Shown one piece after another: positions 46,604-57,876 of a DNA stretch of 64,000 bases (the stretch's first letter is position 1; each line of letters opens with the position of its first letter). Source of the stretch: Fomitopsis serialis (Eukaryota; Basidiomycota; Agaricomycetes; Polyporales; Fomitopsidaceae); NCBI RefSeq assembly GCF_022376445.1, contig NW_025954975.1, forward strand, positions 434,001-498,000, read 5' to 3'. The notes below the pieces were generated by a model, which was not told the DNA's origin, ran no database searches, and saw nothing but the letters and a program-made list of their open reading frames with translations. Position numbers and translations under genes: made by a program.

Positions 46604-47746
46604 ATGAGGCCCTCCGCTCGCTGTCTTGCCCAGGCATTGGCCTCCACACGCTCGCACTCAGTCAGTTTCATCGGACTAGGACGGATGGGCTCTCCCATGG
46701 CCTACAACCTCTTCTCGAAAACCCTGGTAGAGAACGAAGGCAGCGCACGCTTTGTGGTCTGCGATGCGCGGACGGCTGTATCTGAGGCGTTCGCGGCGGA
46801 CTTCGCGAAGCAGTTCCCCGGTACGCAGGTCGATATCGCGAACTCGCCCGAAGAGTAAGCCTTGCATCCCTCCTCACAACTAGACCCACCAGCTGGACGA
46901 TCATCGGTTGACAGAGCCCTGATGGCCTCGCAGACCATCATCACCATGCTCCCTTCGACCCCCCATGTGAGAGCCGTCTACGTCGAGTCCGGCGGTATCC
47001 TCCCCGCGCTGCACAAGCTACCAAAGGAGGCCGTCCACGCGACGCTCTGCATCGACTCGACGACGCTCGACGTAGAGACAGCGCGGGTCGTCTCATCCGA
47101 CATCAGCAAGATCGGCGCGCGACTGGTCGACGCACCCGTGTCCGGCGGCGTCGCCGGTGCCAAAGCGGGCACGCTCAGCTTCCTCGTCGGCGGCACGAAG
47201 ACCGCGTTCGAGCTCGCGACGCCGACGCTCGAGCGGATGGGGAAGAACATCATATACTGCGGGGGCTCGGGCGCGGGGCTCGCGGCGAAGATATGCAACA
47301 ACCTTGTGCTCGGGGTGCAGCAGATCGTCGTGTCCGAGGCGATGCTGCTCGGCCAGAAGCTTGGCTTGGAGCCGAAGGTGCTCGCGTCGGTGATCAATAG
47401 CTCGACGGGTGCGTGTTGGGCGAGCTCTGTGAACAATCCGGTTCCTGGTGCTGTCCCGGACAAGTCCCCACCTTGTGAACGAGACTACGAGGGTGGATTC
47501 GCAACGCGGTTGATGCTCAAGGTGCGTCCAGGGCTCATGGTTGGAATTATAGAAGTCGCTCTAATCCGGTTGCAGGATATGGGCCTAGCAATTAACATCG
47601 CGGAGACGACGAAGACGCCGCTGCCGTTGGGTACCGCTGCGAACGAGATCTACGCAGAAGTCATCGAGGACGACCCTGATGCTGCCGAGAAGGACTTCTC
47701 AGCTGTGCACAGGTATCTACGACTCCTCAAGAATAAGGATGCATAA
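46604..47746 (+). CDS. 3-hydroxyisobutyrate dehydrogenase, mitochondrial
   Basis: Three exons in phase (46604..46854, 46915..47521, 47576..47746) give 342 aa. A basic N-terminal presequence (MRPSARCLAQALASTRSHS) fits mitochondrial import. The NAD site is FIGLGRMGSPMA (GxGxxG). The substrate loop is DAPVSGGVAGAKAGTL, the catalytic Lys lies in GLAAKICNNL, and the family NAINSSTG-like segment reads SVINSSTGACWASS. The C-terminus has DMGLAINIAETTKTPLPLG. The enzyme oxidises 3-hydroxyisobutyrate to methylmalonate semialdehyde in valine catabolism in the mitochondrial matrix. Length and motifs are normal and the frame is intact. Confidence 0.94.
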
Positions 47747-48311
47747 GTGATTGGGTAGAGAAGCTGTAACGTGTACTATCGGATGCACGTGCAACCTGTA
47801 TAGTATGTCGTGCTCTATTTCACTTGGTAGAGGCTGTCAGACCGTGGATATGATTGTAAGTCAGCTTATACTGAGCACGTAGGCTGCTGGACACAGACAA
47901 CGGTACATCTTCTCATACCTTATGCATTGGATAGGCATGAAACGTTGAACGCATAGGGGCGAGATATCCGGGAATGGCCGACGAACTCGGACGTGGTGCG
48001 ATTTGATGTGACTCGTGTGAGACCAGTCTTTCCTCCCCGCTCAATTCAACTAACACTTACACTCTCCATTAGTCTGCGCATGGTGGTTGTAGCGAACGGG
48101 CGAAGATTAACAAAGGTGAATTGGCTACTCTAAGGGGTGTCTGAGATATACTGACTAGTACTTGCCCTCAGTACGTGCTCGAGCGAAGGGAATGAGACTG
48201 AGCGTGGCGGCAACGCGGTACAAACTACAAGAGAGGAATGTGACGAGACAGATGGGGCGGCCATGATAGCTCACTGGAAGTCGCAAGTGAGCTGGACTGG
48301 TGCGCCGTTCC
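47747..48311. other. Intergenic between convergent genes
   Basis: 3' flanks of the dehydrogenase (+) and the first GTPase gene (-). No coding or repeat feature seen. Confidence 0.5.
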
Positions 48312-49395
48312 TCACGACTCTAGGACACGGTACACCTTCAAGCAGAGAAGGGTCCGAAATTCCACTCGAAATCCCGCTTGCAAGAGTCGACGCACGCTGC
48401 CAACCTCCATCTTTTCTTCCTCCTTCTTAACCCTCCGCAGTTCCTCCTTCGTCTTCTTTAGCTCCTCTCTGAGTTTCGTGACCTCCGCCCTGTTCGCGTT
48501 TTTCATCTCACTCGCAAGGTCTTGCAGTTGTCGCTGGTACCTCTCCTCCTGTTCTCTGAGTAGCTGGCGCAAGTCAACGCCCGCAGCGGTTTCGGGTACT
48601 TGCTTCCGCTGTTCCACGAGCTCCCACTGCATCTGGAGCTTCTGGGCCGAATTTCCCATAAGCGTCGACACCACCATGCGGGCGGATTCTGCGTGGTTGT
48701 AGTGGCGGATCATCTGCGCTCCTGCCTCGATCGCCGGCTGGTAAAAGATGGGTTTGGAGGCCAGCTCCTGCTCTCGTGCGCTTCCGACCTCCTCCGGGAC
48801 GTCCTCCCACATCGAGGTGACGATGAGGACGTTCTTCATCGCGTTCGGCCCACATATCTTCCCAAAAAGCCGGAAATTCTCTACAGCGATTCCTCCGACG
48901 CGCCGGTCGGAGATGCGGTGCATGTAGATGACTCCGGACAGCAACATGTCTCGTTCGTATCTGTACGCGTGGAACTCGACTCAGCCACGAAGGATGCGCA
49001 CCAATGGCAGATCGGTCACTCACGTCCTCTTTAGAAACCCGCCTATGTCTTCTAGAACGTCCGCCTGCGACTTTGTCGTGTCGTCGAAGCCGGGCGTGTC
49101 AATAAGCACGACTTTGGTGTCGCCCATCATGTAGGAAGCGACATCGATGTTGGTCGTACACGATCGGAGGCCCGTTCCTACTTTCAGGTCTGAACCGCAT
49201 AGGCGATTGATGAACTGGAGAGTATGTCATATCCTCTACGATCAAGCCCCGCATGTGAAGTTATGCTCACTGTCGACTTCCCTGCCCCTGTAGGGCCAGT
49301 GACCCTAGAGCCAGAAGCGAGTAAGCGCGGGTGCGGCAGTGATCAATAGGAGGGACTCACGCAATCAGCTTCAGGTTCCCGTTGTACAGCGCCAT
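48312..49395 (-). CDS. AIG1/GIMAP-like P-loop GTPase with C-terminal coiled coil (GTPase-1)
   Basis: Exons, in transcription order: 49361..49395, 49271..49304, 49024..49214, 48312..48960; 302 aa, all GT-AG. A short leader (MALYNGNLKLIA) runs into the P-loop TGPTGAGKST, which lies in a 34-base exon. G2/switch residues follow (LRSCTTNID), then G3 DTPGFDD. The later strand is IVTSMWEDV, in the place of the usual (N/T)KxD of G4. The C-terminal third is a Glu/Lys/Arg-rich coiled coil (residues about 205-275) and an amphipathic end rich in Val, Leu, Phe and Arg. AIG1/GIMAP GTPases oligomerise on membranes and act in immunity in plants and animals; the fungal members are functionally unstudied. Nearly identical to the N-terminal part of the fusion gene at 50.8-53.4 kb. 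Confidence 0.88.
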
Positions 49396-49622
49396 TGTGT
49401 TCCCGAAAGGTGACAATGGTCAAGAATATGCGCAAGCAGTAGTGCTGTGGTATGAAGAAGACGCATCCTGGTCCGTGAGCATCATATATTTTTGCTCGCT
49501 GCTCAGATAGCAAGTATGGAAGTGGCTTCGCGTCGCACCTGTAACACGCACTGGCGGTCGCACATTGCGTTCCGTCACACGTGTATCTTGCGGCCCCCAT
49601 GTTCGATGATCCGCGAGATACA
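48545..49622. repeat. Segmental duplication, donor-like copy (pairs with 52578..53668)
   Basis: Near-identical to 52578..53668 over about 1.08 kb in the same orientation. It covers the coding region from the start of the coiled coil back through all four 5' exons and about 225 bases upstream of the ATG. It begins at CTCCTCCTGTTCTCTGAG and ends at ATGTTCGATGATCCGCGAG. Outside these points the two loci are unrelated. Confidence 0.92.
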
Positions 49623-50828
49623 GACCTTACGACGGCGCTTCAGTGTGGCTCGTTCTGCATGTCCGCCGCGTTGACTGGAATACCGAAGTTCATTCAGCGA
49701 TAGGTGGCACACGGACCAGTAGGCTCTGTGACTGCCAAGCGACTTCTAATTGTAGCTATAAGCTACGCTGACTTGCCTGACCCCCAGTCACGGTGTCCGA
49801 TCTCAGCCAGCAGAATCTCCAATGGTTTTAGTGTCACGGGGATAAGTCATGAACGTTGTAATCATCTGTTGACGGGTGCAATACGCCGCGAAAGATAATG
49901 AAATCAGGTTGAAGCTTCACTGAAGGGGTGTCGGCCATCAAAGATATCAGTACTTCAGTAAGTACTCAATACGCACTCACATTGATACCGTTTGTGGAGT
50001 AGTGACTGGCGTACGGGGTGCCCCTGAAACACTGTATGGTATCAAATGTATTATGGGAGTGTTAAACTTTCCCTACAGTGTACGAATCAATGGGCGCAGA
50101 TCGACATCTTGTCCCGGAACTTTCCGCACCTTTCGTCAGCGGTCAGTAGCTGCACATTGCTCCTCGTTAAGGTAGCGATGTTGTCCACGACGGCGCTGTC
50201 CCAACGCAGCTCAGTAAAGCGGGACTCGACAGGATTGGGCCACACCTAGAATAGGATCGTGTGGTGCACAGAGCAACGTGTAGGTCCTCAGGCCTCAGCA
50301 GTGAGCGCCTCCGGGCAAATCTTGGTGGCTGTATCCGAAAGGCTTCTCACGTCTCTAGTGAACAGCCGTCAAGAATCAGAGGGTAGCAATCGGTCTCGAT
50401 AGATATGGAAATGAGGCATTCCGGTCTGCACGTCATGACACGCCGCCAGCCTCCCAACTGCGTGAGGCGGTCAACCGTAGACACGATCGAGGCGATGGCG
50501 GTTGCCGATCCTCCGTCGCCGGTGCGGTTCCAAGAATGGCAGAGCACCTGGGACATGTCGTTGGGCATTCTTTGAGGTGACCCGAACGGACGTGTGTGCT
50601 CATTCAGACTAGGTACGGTAGCGGATCGACACTGCCAGAATAGGTGCTTCATCGTGCCATGGAATGGATACCAACAGATATTGACAGCTACAATTGAGGA
50701 GCCAGGCGGAACCCGAGCGATATCTTAAGGTGGTTTGGACTGGGTCAGTCTAGTTCCGAGGACAGTAGAGTGCGGCGCTCACCATCTCGCTGACGCGTCG
50801 TGCTCTACGGCCAACATCCTACTTTGAC
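49623..50828. other. Intergenic, no supported gene
   Basis: A 101-codon minus-strand frame at 50347..50652 has Ser/Trp/Cys-rich content but no start context, intron or family. 50700-50828 is the 3' flank of the kinase fusion. Nothing else is seen. Confidence 0.4.
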
Positions 50829-53435
50829 TCATGTAGAAGCGCTTTTGCCGCGCACTGGCCTCCCAAGCCCCGCAAAGTATCTTTGCTGCATCCTCTGCAG
50901 TAGGTTACTCGACGACGACCTCTGTCCTATGTCAGATATGCCTATCCCCGATTCTTCGGCCGCCTGATCTGTATCAGTACGGAGACCGCATGGAAATTGC
51001 ATGTACCACTCCGCTTCCAGACGAATTCGTACTTCCCAAATGGGTGGCCTCTTGCGATAGTCTTGCTTCCAACAATCTTCCATGATAGACCAGATAGCGT
51101 CGGATACTTCCACTGGGCGCTGGGGTCTTTCACCGCTCATAACCTTGCGAATGACAGCCCCGTCGTAGTTGACATCTTCATACGGCACCTTCCCGGTGAA
51201 TATCTAAAAGTCCCTGGAATCAATCGATTCGCCAGAAAAAGGTCTTGTCACGTACCTCCCACATAACCATGGCGTAGGAATATATATCGCTCGCCTTAGA
51301 TGGAGTTGCACTATTCAGCCTAAACATTTCCGGGTCATGCAACTCTGGGGGCATCCAACGGATTGTTGAGCGAAAACCCGTGTGCTGACTGACAGTATTC
51401 AGCGTGTCGCAATTATAGAGCGTAGTCGATAGCCCGAAATCTGAAAGACAAGCCCGCCCCTGTTCGTCAACAAGGACATTCGCCTGAAACATCATGAGCG
51501 CCCCGCATCCAACTATGATATGTATGATACCGCTCACTCACTCCTTTGAGGTCTCCGTGGACAATGCCAACGAGATCTGAATGGAGAAATTCAAGTCCAC
51601 AAGCAACATCCGCGATCTGGCGGGGATCGGTATTCCATTGTCAAGCTTTACAAGCAGAGGTACTTCAGAGTTGTGGACTCACCAACGGCGGACGACTTGC
51701 GTTCGGATTGTTGCCCAAGAATTTGATGATATGTCCATTGGGCATCCATTTACATATCATGCTTAGCTCGAATTGTTCACGATCAATTCCGTAGAAGGGA
51801 GCGACATTCGGATGGGCGAGACACCTCCAAAGTGCAGCTTCTCTAGCAATCCTCTGAAGAACGTGAAGATGCTATCAGGAACATTCTCTTTGTAAGTGCC
51901 AATAATGCCTGGTGAGCGGACCTTCAATAAAACCTCCACAGAGTCACGTTCAGACGTCCTGATGGCTTTGACACCAACAAGCTGTCCATTCCATCGTCCT
52001 AGGTAGATGTCTGCGCATCCTCCACTCTCTTGCGGTCGGGTCCGATCAGTTTCCAATGTGATGGAGTGGTGTTGCAGAATCAAAGACGTCGGGATAACGC
52101 CATACTCTACGCACAGCTTGCGAAGCATGTGAAACACTGTCGTGTACAGAGGTGATTGCCAAGGTATAATGCTCTCCAATACCTGTATGTGCAGAATTTT
52201 GGGTCAGTGGTCGTGCCCACTGGACATAAAGGATGTTCGACACTGACAGCATCTAGAAGATTCACGACCAAGTCATGGTACCCCGTTTGTGCGAATTTCT
52301 TCATTATCTTGATACCCTGTTTCGACGACATTGCTGCTCGGCAGAGCTCCAAGATGTTCTTGTCCTGGTCGATCGTGCAGCTCGAGCTCAGAGCTGCGAG
52401 CGACTGAACGAGGAGACCAAGCGCCTCCGCGTGGCTGTCGAGGTACACTCGAAGTGATTGTTGTGCCAGTATTTCATCGTCTGCAACGGGCTCATACTGA
52501 GCAACCGAGGAACGATCAATAAATCGAAATCGAAAGTCTACTGGCACGCCGCCCGGATCCTTGTCCAAAAGGTGGTTCCCCTCCTCCTGTTCTCTGAGTA
52601 ATTGGAGCAAGTCAACGCCAGCAGCGGTTTCGGGTACTTGCTTCTTCTGCTCCACGAGCTCGTACTGCATCTGGAGCATCTGGGCTGAATTGCCCAGAAG
52701 TATCGAAACTGCTATACGGGCAGATTCTGCGTGGTTGTAGTGGCGGATCATCTGCGCTCCTGCCTCGATCGCCGGCTGGTAAAAGATGGGTTTGGAGGCC
52801 AGCTCCTGCTCTCGTGCGCTTCCGACCTCCTCCGGGACGTCCTCCCACATCGAGGTGACGATGAGGACGTTCTTCATCGCGCTCGGCCCACATATCTTCC
52901 CAAAAAGCCGGAAATTCTCTACAGCGATTCCTCCGACGCGCCGGTCGGAGATGCGGTGCATGTAGATGACTCCGGACAGCAACATGTCTCGTTCGTATCT
53001 GTACGCGTGGAACTCGACTCAGCCACGAAGGATGCGCACCAATGGCAGATCAGTCACTCACGTCCTCTTTAGAAACCCGCCTATGTCTTCTAGAACGTCC
53101 GCCTGCGACTTTGTCGTGTCGTCGAAGCCGGGCGTGTCAATAAGCACGACTTTGGTGTCGCCCATCATGCAGGATGCGACATCGATGTTGGTCGTACACG
53201 ATCGGAGGCTCGTTCCTACTTTCAGGTCTGAACCGCATAAGCGATTGATGAACTGGGTAGTGTGTCATATCTCCTCTACGATCAAGCCCGGCATGTGAAA
53301 CTATGCTCACTGTCGACTTCCCTGCCCCTGTAGGGCCGGTGACTCTAGAACCAGACGCGAATAAGCGCGGGCGCGGCAGTGATCAATACGAGGGACTCAC
53401 ACAATCAGCTTCAGGTTCCCGTTGTACAGCGCCAT
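50829..53435 (-). CDS. AIG1-like GTPase fused in frame to a TKL protein kinase (706 aa)
   Basis: Nine exons, all GT-AG and in phase: 53401..53435, 53311..53344, 53062..53252, 52248..52998, 51922..52182, 51683..51853, 51542..51616, 51256..51483, 50829..51203. Residues 1-205 are the GTPase (P-loop TGPTGAGKST, G3 DTPGFDD). The coiled coil of the sister gene is cut off after LLREQEE and replaced by a helical linker (residues about 207-337). A complete kinase follows: ESGGCADIYLGRW (Gly loop), VGVKAIR (Lys), HGDLKGANVLVD (catalytic loop, HGD instead of HRD), SDFGLS, RWMPPEL, ASDIYSYAMVMWE and CWKQDYRKRPP. HGDLK-type TKL kinases are typical of Agaricomycetes. No stop or frameshift interrupts the 2.1 kb of coding sequence, so an active two-domain enzyme is plausible. 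An assembly chimera or two separate transcripts cannot be excluded. Confidence 0.82.
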
Positions 53436-53668
53436 TGTGTTCCCGAAAGGTGACAATGGTCAAGAATATGCGCAAGCAGTAGTGCTGTGGTATGATGAAG
53501 GCGCATCCTGGTCCGTTAGCATCATATATTTTTGCTCGCTGCTCAGATAGCAAGTATGGAAGTGGCTTCGCGCCGCACCTGTAACACGCACTGGCGGCCG
53601 CACGCGAAGGTGCATTGTGTCCCGTCGCACGTGTATCTTGCAACCCCCATGTTCGATGATCCGCGAGC
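52578..53668. repeat. Segmental duplication, copy that supplies promoter and GTPase domain to the kinase fusion
   Basis: Copy of 48545..49622. Its inner border falls inside coding sequence at the codons for LLREQEE, exactly where the fusion protein leaves the GTPase. Differences from the sister copy are scattered substitutions, most of them in the noncoding upstream part and around 52620-52720. There is also a short insertion (CGCGAAGGTG) near 53603. Confidence 0.92.
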
Positions 53669-54279
53669 CACAAAAGGCGCAGCAGGACAATGAAACGCAC
53701 GCATCCGTGACTTTCTGCCAGCAACAGCTAAGTCTTGACATAATGATCACCTTGCATGTATGCGTGGAACGCCGCATAGGAGGGCCAGTCTTGATCGATG
53801 ATCTATGGTCGCTTTGGGCAGATTGTTCAGTGCTAGCGGAAACATTGCATGCAGAGCATGAACAGTGTCACTGTCTAGATCTATCAGTGGCGCGAGAGGC
53901 CAACCAGGACAGTGCCCAGAGGCTTCTAATAGCCTGAACTCGCTGGCCTCATGGTCGCCGCGTTCACTACCTCGGACGCTCGTCTGACGCTTGACGCAAG
54001 TTACGCAGTGAAGGACGATATCTACTGCGTGTGAGTGAAGGTTCATTATCCACGTTGAAATCGCCACACACCGTCGGGTAGCTGCACGCACCCTGAATGT
54101 GTGTTGGGTCTCCGAAGCTTCATCACGTACCGGTCTCAGGCTGTACCGGCGCGGCGACTGGCCACAAATCACAACCTTGCCCATTGCCGCAGATTGCTGC
54201 AAGACTCATTGATGTCGGCTGCCTTTGGCGTGTAGCCTAGATACAAAGTTGACATGTGTACGAGACGCATTTCACCTGC
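53669..54279. other. Intergenic between divergent GTPase genes
   Basis: No gene supported. A 151-codon minus-strand frame at 53747..54202 lacks a family and conserved features. The stretch must contain the promoter of the plus-strand gene at 54280. Confidence 0.4.
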
Positions 54280-55473
54280 ATGTCTTCGCGCGACGTCGAA
54301 ATGCCTCCTAAGCCATACCCACGTAGGGCGCATTCGCTACTTGCTGCTATACACAACTTTCCGATTGTCGTCAACGATATCGTATGGTTAGCGAAAGGCT
54401 CACCGTCCTCGATTATTATGTAAGAGCATTCTTCGCACAACTCACCGATATATCAACTGAGTTCATCGTAGTGTCATGGGCCCAACGGGAACGGGCAAAT
54501 CCACGGTCAGTTTCGACCCCGAAGTGAAGTGTTGGTGTCTCATCGGAAGTAGTTCCTCAACCTGGCCAGTGGCTCCAAATTCGGAGTAGGAACGAGCCTC
54601 CAGTCCGAGACAGCTGTCATACAGCCAACCGAGCCTTTCAAAGTCGGATCACAGCGTGTCGTCCTGGTCGATACACCGGGGTTCGACGACACGTTGAAGT
54701 CTGACAGAGAAATACTCAGTATGATCGCCGAATACTTGGCTGACCTGTGCGTGTATCTCGTTGCGCCGCGGGACCGCCTGCAGTGACTAACGTTAGATAT
54801 CAGGCATTCTAAGAATATAAAGATCAAGGGCGTTATGTACCTGCATCGCATCACCGACAACAGGATGGGCGGCACTGCATTGAGGAACTTCAGGATGTTT
54901 GAGGCCCTCTGCGGGAAAGACTCGATGCCGAACGCCGTCATCGTCCTAAACATGTGGAATCAAGTTGGGAAAGACATTCGCGAAGCACGCGAGAAGGAGC
55001 TGCGCGAAAGTGACGACTTCTTCAAGCAGGCTGTAGACGCGGGTGCCTCCGTCATGCCCCACGACGGCCAACGATCATCCGCGGACGCCATACTGGCGTA
55101 TCTCCTGAAGCAGAAGCCTGTGTCTCTTCAGATACAAAATGAGACGATGAACGAGGACAAGAAGATATCACAAACGGCCGCTGGCATGATCCTTTTGGGG
55201 GAGCTTGCGAAGAGGGAAGTCAAACAAAGCGAGGAGCTGCAGCGCCTACGCAGACAGCTCGACGAGTTGTTGGAAGAGGGGGAGAGGAAAGACTTAAAGG
55301 AGGCGCAGATGGACCTGGAAAGAGCCAGAGAGAAGCTGCAGGATGAGAAGGGAAGGCTACAGGACGCGGGCGCCCTTGTCAGACGGAATCCTGACTCGGA
55401 CGGGGCCCAATCCTTCGGACAGAAGTGGTGGGATCGGGCACGAAGAGCGGCACGTAGAAGACAAACGGCATGA
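54280..55473 (+). CDS. AIG1/GIMAP-like P-loop GTPase with coiled coil (GTPase-3, 345 aa)
   Basis: Exons 54280..54419, 54472..54505, 54553..54746, 54804..55473, in phase and GT-AG. It has a longer N-terminal leader than GTPase-1 (MSSRDVEMPPKPYPRRAHS). The P-loop MGPTGTGKST again lies alone in a 34-base exon. Then come VGTSLQSET (switch), VDTPGFDDT (G3), YLHRITDNRMGG and VLNMWNQV (G4-like). A long charged coiled coil spans residues about 235-310, and the C-terminus is Arg-rich (ARRAARRRQTA), so its tail differs from the other members. The function is unknown; nucleotide-dependent oligomerisation on membranes is the family expectation. The start could also be the internal Met at 54301. Confidence 0.83.
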
Positions 55474-56119
55474 CCCGTACGGTCGCGATGCAAACCATTG
55501 GGCACTGCAGCGCAGGCCCGGGGGATCGAAGCGGCGGGGATGCGTACTTGCCGTGTTGACGAGCATCGCAAATCACACACTGCGACGACGATCCTAATAT
55601 ATGTACCTTAGTTTATGTATGTCGCTTCACGAATCGACCACGCACCATGAACTACATCCACATATGCACACCCGTCTGAGCTTGTCCGAGTCGCTGTCAA
55701 AGGCGCGCCCACGTCGATGACAGGAACGTATACAGCCCAGGCGATACCGGTTTACAAATTCTTCATTCTTCGTACGTCTTGATATGTGCTGGTCAAAATA
55801 GCCCGTAGTTTCGGAGTTACAGATAGGCTCACGCGCTCTAGTATATCTTTCCGGTGACAGTATGTAATGAGGCAGTTGTTGTGGGCAAGCTGTGGTCGGC
55901 CCTGAGCGTTGAGTGGCGCCGGGCCGCCCACCCGCCACTGGCAATTAATGTATACCGTCAGTTATTGAAACCACCGCTGACGAGGATCAGAAATACTGTA
56001 GTACCGTCACCCGGGCCCATCGATGTGCCCCTCTCTCGTGAAGCCTTTCAACGAATACGCCGGATACTGCTACAGTGTCAGTGGTACATACTAGCCTAAC
56101 GTCCCTGCCCAGGATCTCA
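55474..56119. other. Intergenic between convergent GTPase genes
   Basis: No supported gene. It holds the 3' flanks of the two converging genes. A plus-strand ORF near 55854-56099 is not credible on composition. Confidence 0.45.
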
Positions 56120-57219
56120 CTACTGTGGCCCCAGGATATGGTAAACCTTCCAGCAAAACAGAACTCGGTACTCGACGCGATATCCCACTCGTAGGAAACG
56201 AAAGAGGCCGTTGCCCCCGCGCAGCTTCTCCTCTTCTCTCTTGACCCGCCGGAGATCATCCTTCACTCTGTTCAGCTCTGCTTTAAGCCGGGCGATCTCC
56301 GCCTTTTCTGCGTCCTTGATCTCCTCTTTGAGTTCCCGCATCTCTCGCTGGTGTCTCTCCTCTTGTTCTACGAGGATTGACTTGAGGTCGCAGCCCGCTG
56401 CGGTTTCCGGCACTTGCTTCCTTTCCTCCACGAGTTCGCGTTGCATCTGAAGACTCCTCGCGGCGTTCACAATGAGCGAAGACACGATCGACTGGGCGGA
56501 CTGTGCTGTCTTCTGGTGCCGGACTATCCTCGCCCCCTGCGCGATGACTGGCTGGAAGAAGATCGGCTTGGACACTAGCTCTTGCTCTCGCGCCTGTCCA
56601 ACCTCCTCCGAAACATCCTCCCACATCGTGGTCACGATGAACACGTTCTTCATTGCCTCCGGGCCGCATATCTTCCTGAAGAGCCTGAAATTCTCTCGCG
56701 CGATGCCCCCAACGCGGCGGTCGGAGATGCGGTGCATGTATATGACGCCGGTCAGCTTGATGTCTTCCTCATATCTACGTGGGTGCACGGCCAGCTGAGC
56801 CATGAGGCATCCACATTGTCACAGTCAAGTGTATTACTTACGTCTTTTTCAGAAATTGGCCTATGTCCTCGAGGACGTCCGCCTGCGACTTCGTCGTGTC
56901 ATCGAAGCCCGGCGTGTCGATGAGCACGACCTTGGAATTGCCCATCATGCAATGTGCGACGTCGATATCCTTCGTACACGACCGAAGGGTTGTTCCTACT
57001 GCCAAGTTTGAACCACACACATGATTGATGAACTGCAACGTCTTTCAGCTCTCAATTCCTGTGGCAGCGCATATGATGACTCTGCCCACCGTCGATTTTC
57101 CCGCCCCTGTAGGGCCAGTGACCCTAGAGTTAGATGCGAGTAAATGTGAGTGTGTCTGAGATCAACGGGTGGAAAGCTACACACGCAATTAACTTCAACT
57201 TCTCGTTATACAGCGCCAT
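56120..57219 (-). CDS. AIG1/GIMAP-like P-loop GTPase with coiled coil (GTPase-4, 304 aa)
   Basis: Exons, in transcription order: 57185..57219, 57090..57123, 56842..57032, 56120..56774. Exon lengths 35/34/191 are identical to GTPase-1. Motifs are MALYNEKLKLIA, P-loop TGPTGAGKST, LRSCTKDID, IDTPGFDDTTKSQADVLED, YMHRISDRRVGG and IVTTMWEDV. A coiled coil (residues about 205-270) and a C-terminal segment FLRVGYRVEYRVLFC follow. It is clearly orthologous in structure to GTPase-1 but diverged throughout, so it represents an older duplication than the 48/52 kb pair. The ending matches GTPase-1 (VEFRTLLC/VEYRVLFC), which may be an amphipathic membrane-contact helix. Confidence 0.87.
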
Positions 57220-57689
57220 TCTGCGCCCGAAGGTTTTTGTGGAACTACGAGGAAAGCGCTAGTCGATGTTCCAGTATGAAGGTGCGCCTTGATGAGTATG
57301 ATATATTTGCGGCTGGTCTGCAGCAGGCCATGTGTCCCACACCAGCTCTGCATCGTACCTTCAACACGCGCTGTCCTTAGTAGGCGGGCGTGCCCGGGGG
57401 TGCACGGCGACCCAGGGCACATGTACAACATTCGTCATCGTATCCAGTGATCCGCGATGCAAAGCTAGGGGATACTGTGGCTCGTATGGCGTGTCCACAG
57501 CACCGACGCTGTTCGGTGGTCCGAGGATATCGACAGGCAGTTACAGCTGGCTACAGACTCCGATTCCGTAAGTTGGCTAGGGATCTTGATGTTATGTAGC
57601 TCCTCACTCGTAGAGTTTACTGGCGCCGTTCACTGGCACTGGACTCGCCGCCGCAGGGGCATCGTGTACTCACAACGGTACCGAGTTCT

Positions 57690-57876
57690 AACACTGCGTA
57701 GCAGTGATCGGCACGGCCCGTACCCTGATGCTGCTCACGGTCGATTTTTGCTGTCCCGTAATTGAAGGCCGGTGACTTTAGAGTCAGACGTGCGTAACCA
57801 CAAGTGCGTCTGATATCAATAATGAGCGACAGGGCACTCACTCACTCAGCTTCAGGTTCCCACTAGATAGAGACAT
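57690..57876 (-). pseudogene. Relic of a seventh AIG1-like GTPase gene (5' exons only)
   Basis: The ATG at 57876 opens MSLSSGNLKLS, matching the first exon of GTPase-1/-4, followed by a degenerate donor. At 57738..57781 a damaged P-loop exon is still visible (GTCACCGGCC..AAAATCGACCGTGAG). It lacks bases in the central glycine codons, so the phosphate-binding loop cannot form. The downstream exons cannot be found. The homologous upstream flank continues to about 57920. Confidence 0.68.

Noticed and set aside
50347..50652. 101-codon minus-strand ORF downstream of the kinase fusion
   Set aside because: No start context, introns or family; could be a remnant, but nothing supports a call.
53669..54240. 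Possible continuation of the 48/52 kb duplication beyond 53668
   Set aside because: A few short shared strings with 49680-49760 are too weak and out of register to extend the repeat.
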